Source: Jimgerdemannia flammicorona
Taxonomy: Eukaryota > Mucoromycota > Endogonomycetes > Endogonales > Endogonaceae
Length of the DNA stretch: 19,091 bases
Reading direction: 5' to 3'
Assembly (NCBI GenBank): GCA_003990745.1
Contig: RBNI01002260.1
Span: 1 to 19,091 of the forward strand
Position 1 is the stretch's first letter. The number at the start of each line of letters is the position of its first letter. This document shows positions 18,401 to 19,091 of the stretch, piece after piece. Made by a program: the position numbers and the translations under genes. The notes below the pieces were generated by a model. The model worked only from the letters and a program-made list of their open reading frames with translations, was not told the DNA's origin and ran no database searches.

Positions 18401-18995
18401 GTGATGGAGTAGAATATCAGCAGAGACTTGGCCAGGATCTTTGGCCAAGTGATTGGCAGAGAGTGGAGATTGGTGAGGAGTGAGACTGGGCTGGAGTCTG
18501 GTCATAGAGTGCTGAGATACAGTGGTGGCTTCCTTCCAAGTTCTGGGTAGTATGGTGGCAGATGTTGCAGAGGAATGTCATGTTGAATTTCCATGCTGGG
18601 CATCTAGTGGAGGGTGGCCGATTAGATTGTGAGGTATTTTATAATATAGGGCAAGTTGGGGGATTTGTACAGATGCCAGAACATTGGCTAGGAGAGTATG
18701 AGGTTTTGGAGGACTTTTGGATAGCTGTAGGGGACTGGCTGGGTGTGGAGAGAAGGCTGGATAGAGAGAGAGATCACTGGGAGGATTTGAAATCTCAGTT
18801 AGTGGGTGGTGTAGGCAATGGTTGGCTCACTATAGGGTGGGTTTTAGTAGTATAGATAGGGCTGGCTGGACATTGGCTCTTTGTTTTCGAGGAGAGGCAC
18901 TAGATGGATATACAGGAGAAGTTGTTAAGGTGGGAGAGGTTGATGGGAGATTTGCTGACTGGGTGGTGGGTTGGTTGGGGTCCCCAGAGTGGGTG
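15460..18995 (+). pseudogene. LINE ORF2: AP endonuclease, reverse transcriptase and C-terminal Cys/His region
   Basis: One frame stays readable through about 30 stops from ATG 15460. The endonuclease domain shows FSLNVNRLW, LFLLQDIWCEGEE, the GGDFN motif (15865-15879) and the SDH catalytic end (16132-16140); it nicks the target DNA. The reverse transcriptase shows VVLLYKDKGRREDWKNWRPI, EEQWGFVGGR, motif A FLDQEKVYDHVW with Asp at 17275, PQGDPLSLILYALSLELL, and FADD at 17569-17580. Toward 18540-18720 comes FWVVWWQMLQRN and LDCEVFYNIGQ..EHWLGEYEVLEDFW, where a zinc-finger-like region has Tyr in places where Cys would be expected. Stops include TAG, TGA and TAA, each one transition from Trp, Gln or Arg codons. 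The frame becomes uncertain beyond about 18850. Confidence 0.88.
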
Positions 18996-19091
18996 ACATC
19001 ACTGTCTGATGGAAGGGATCTGTGAACAGAGTGGTGGGTGGGTGGAGATGGTATTTGACAAAGTGGTTTTTCATTGAGAGGGGGTGGGGGG

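Larger units (their letters stand above)
13441..19091 (+). mobile_element. Tad1-like LINE (non-LTR retrotransposon), degenerate, 3' end outside the window
   Basis: At about 13440 the composition switches abruptly from AT-rich to G-rich. From there two consecutive plus-strand reading frames can be followed through many stops: an ORF1 (13444-15428) and an ORF2 (15460 to near the window end) with an AP-type endonuclease, a reverse transcriptase and a C-terminal Cys/His region. No LTRs are seen. This is the architecture of APE-type LINEs, and Tad1 is the usual fungal clade; the clade is inferred. CpG is strongly depleted, C is scarce on the coding strand, and about 30 stops interrupt ORF2, so the copy is dead. 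The 5' end may be truncated, since ORF1 is already open at the boundary. Confidence 0.88.

Noticed and set aside
13441..19091. Stop-codon reassignment (alternative genetic code) to explain the many TAG/TGA
   Set aside because: All three stops occur, the Gypsy element shows the same, and critical residues are also changed. Transition mutation explains both stops and missense changes.

Overview
The window looks like a transposon-dominated stretch of a filamentous fungal genome. The evidence is a Ty3/Gypsy LTR retrotransposon, a Tad1-like (APE-type) LINE, one possible gene with short fungal-sized introns (100 and 77 nt), and many C-to-T/G-to-A changes of the kind left by repeat-induced mutation or deamination of methylated CpG. 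I cannot name the species. No tRNA, rRNA, CRISPR array or bacterial-type operon is visible. Nearly every coding region in the two elements is a pseudogene.

Layout. (1) 1-3180: ordinary base composition with CpG present. It holds a two-copy diverged direct repeat (near 1054-1360 and 1451-1900) and a three-exon minus-strand gene model at 2247-2810. (2) 3180-3909: AT-rich, with a short palindromic repeat, a possible solo-LTR relic and the left part of a degenerate AT-rich array. (3) 3910-10630: a complete minus-strand Ty3/Gypsy element with 473-bp LTRs, primer-binding site, gag, protease, a dUTPase domain, reverse transcriptase, RNase H, integrase, an extra ORF downstream of integrase, and a polypurine tract. 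(4) 10631-13440: more of the AT-rich array (about 0.4 kb units) followed by AT-rich DNA without a supported gene. (5) 13441-19091: a plus-strand, G-rich, CpG-poor LINE with a broken ORF1 and a broken ORF2 (endonuclease, reverse transcriptase, C-terminal Cys/His region); its 3' end lies beyond the window.

How the parts relate. In the Gypsy element the LTR (TATA box and AATAAA on the minus strand) would drive one transcript from right to left. Gag would form the particle, protease mature the polyprotein, RT/RNase H make cDNA, dUTPase presumably limit dUTP incorporation, and integrase insert the copy. The element lies inside the AT-rich array: removing it restores array spacing. The LTR pair differs at about 28 sites, all transitions, and six sites read TG in one copy and CA in the other, as expected when an ancestral CpG is deaminated on opposite strands.

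The most interesting items are the dUTPase domain between protease and RT, the unrecognised ORF that ends exactly at the 3' LTR, and the CpG-centred mutation signature.
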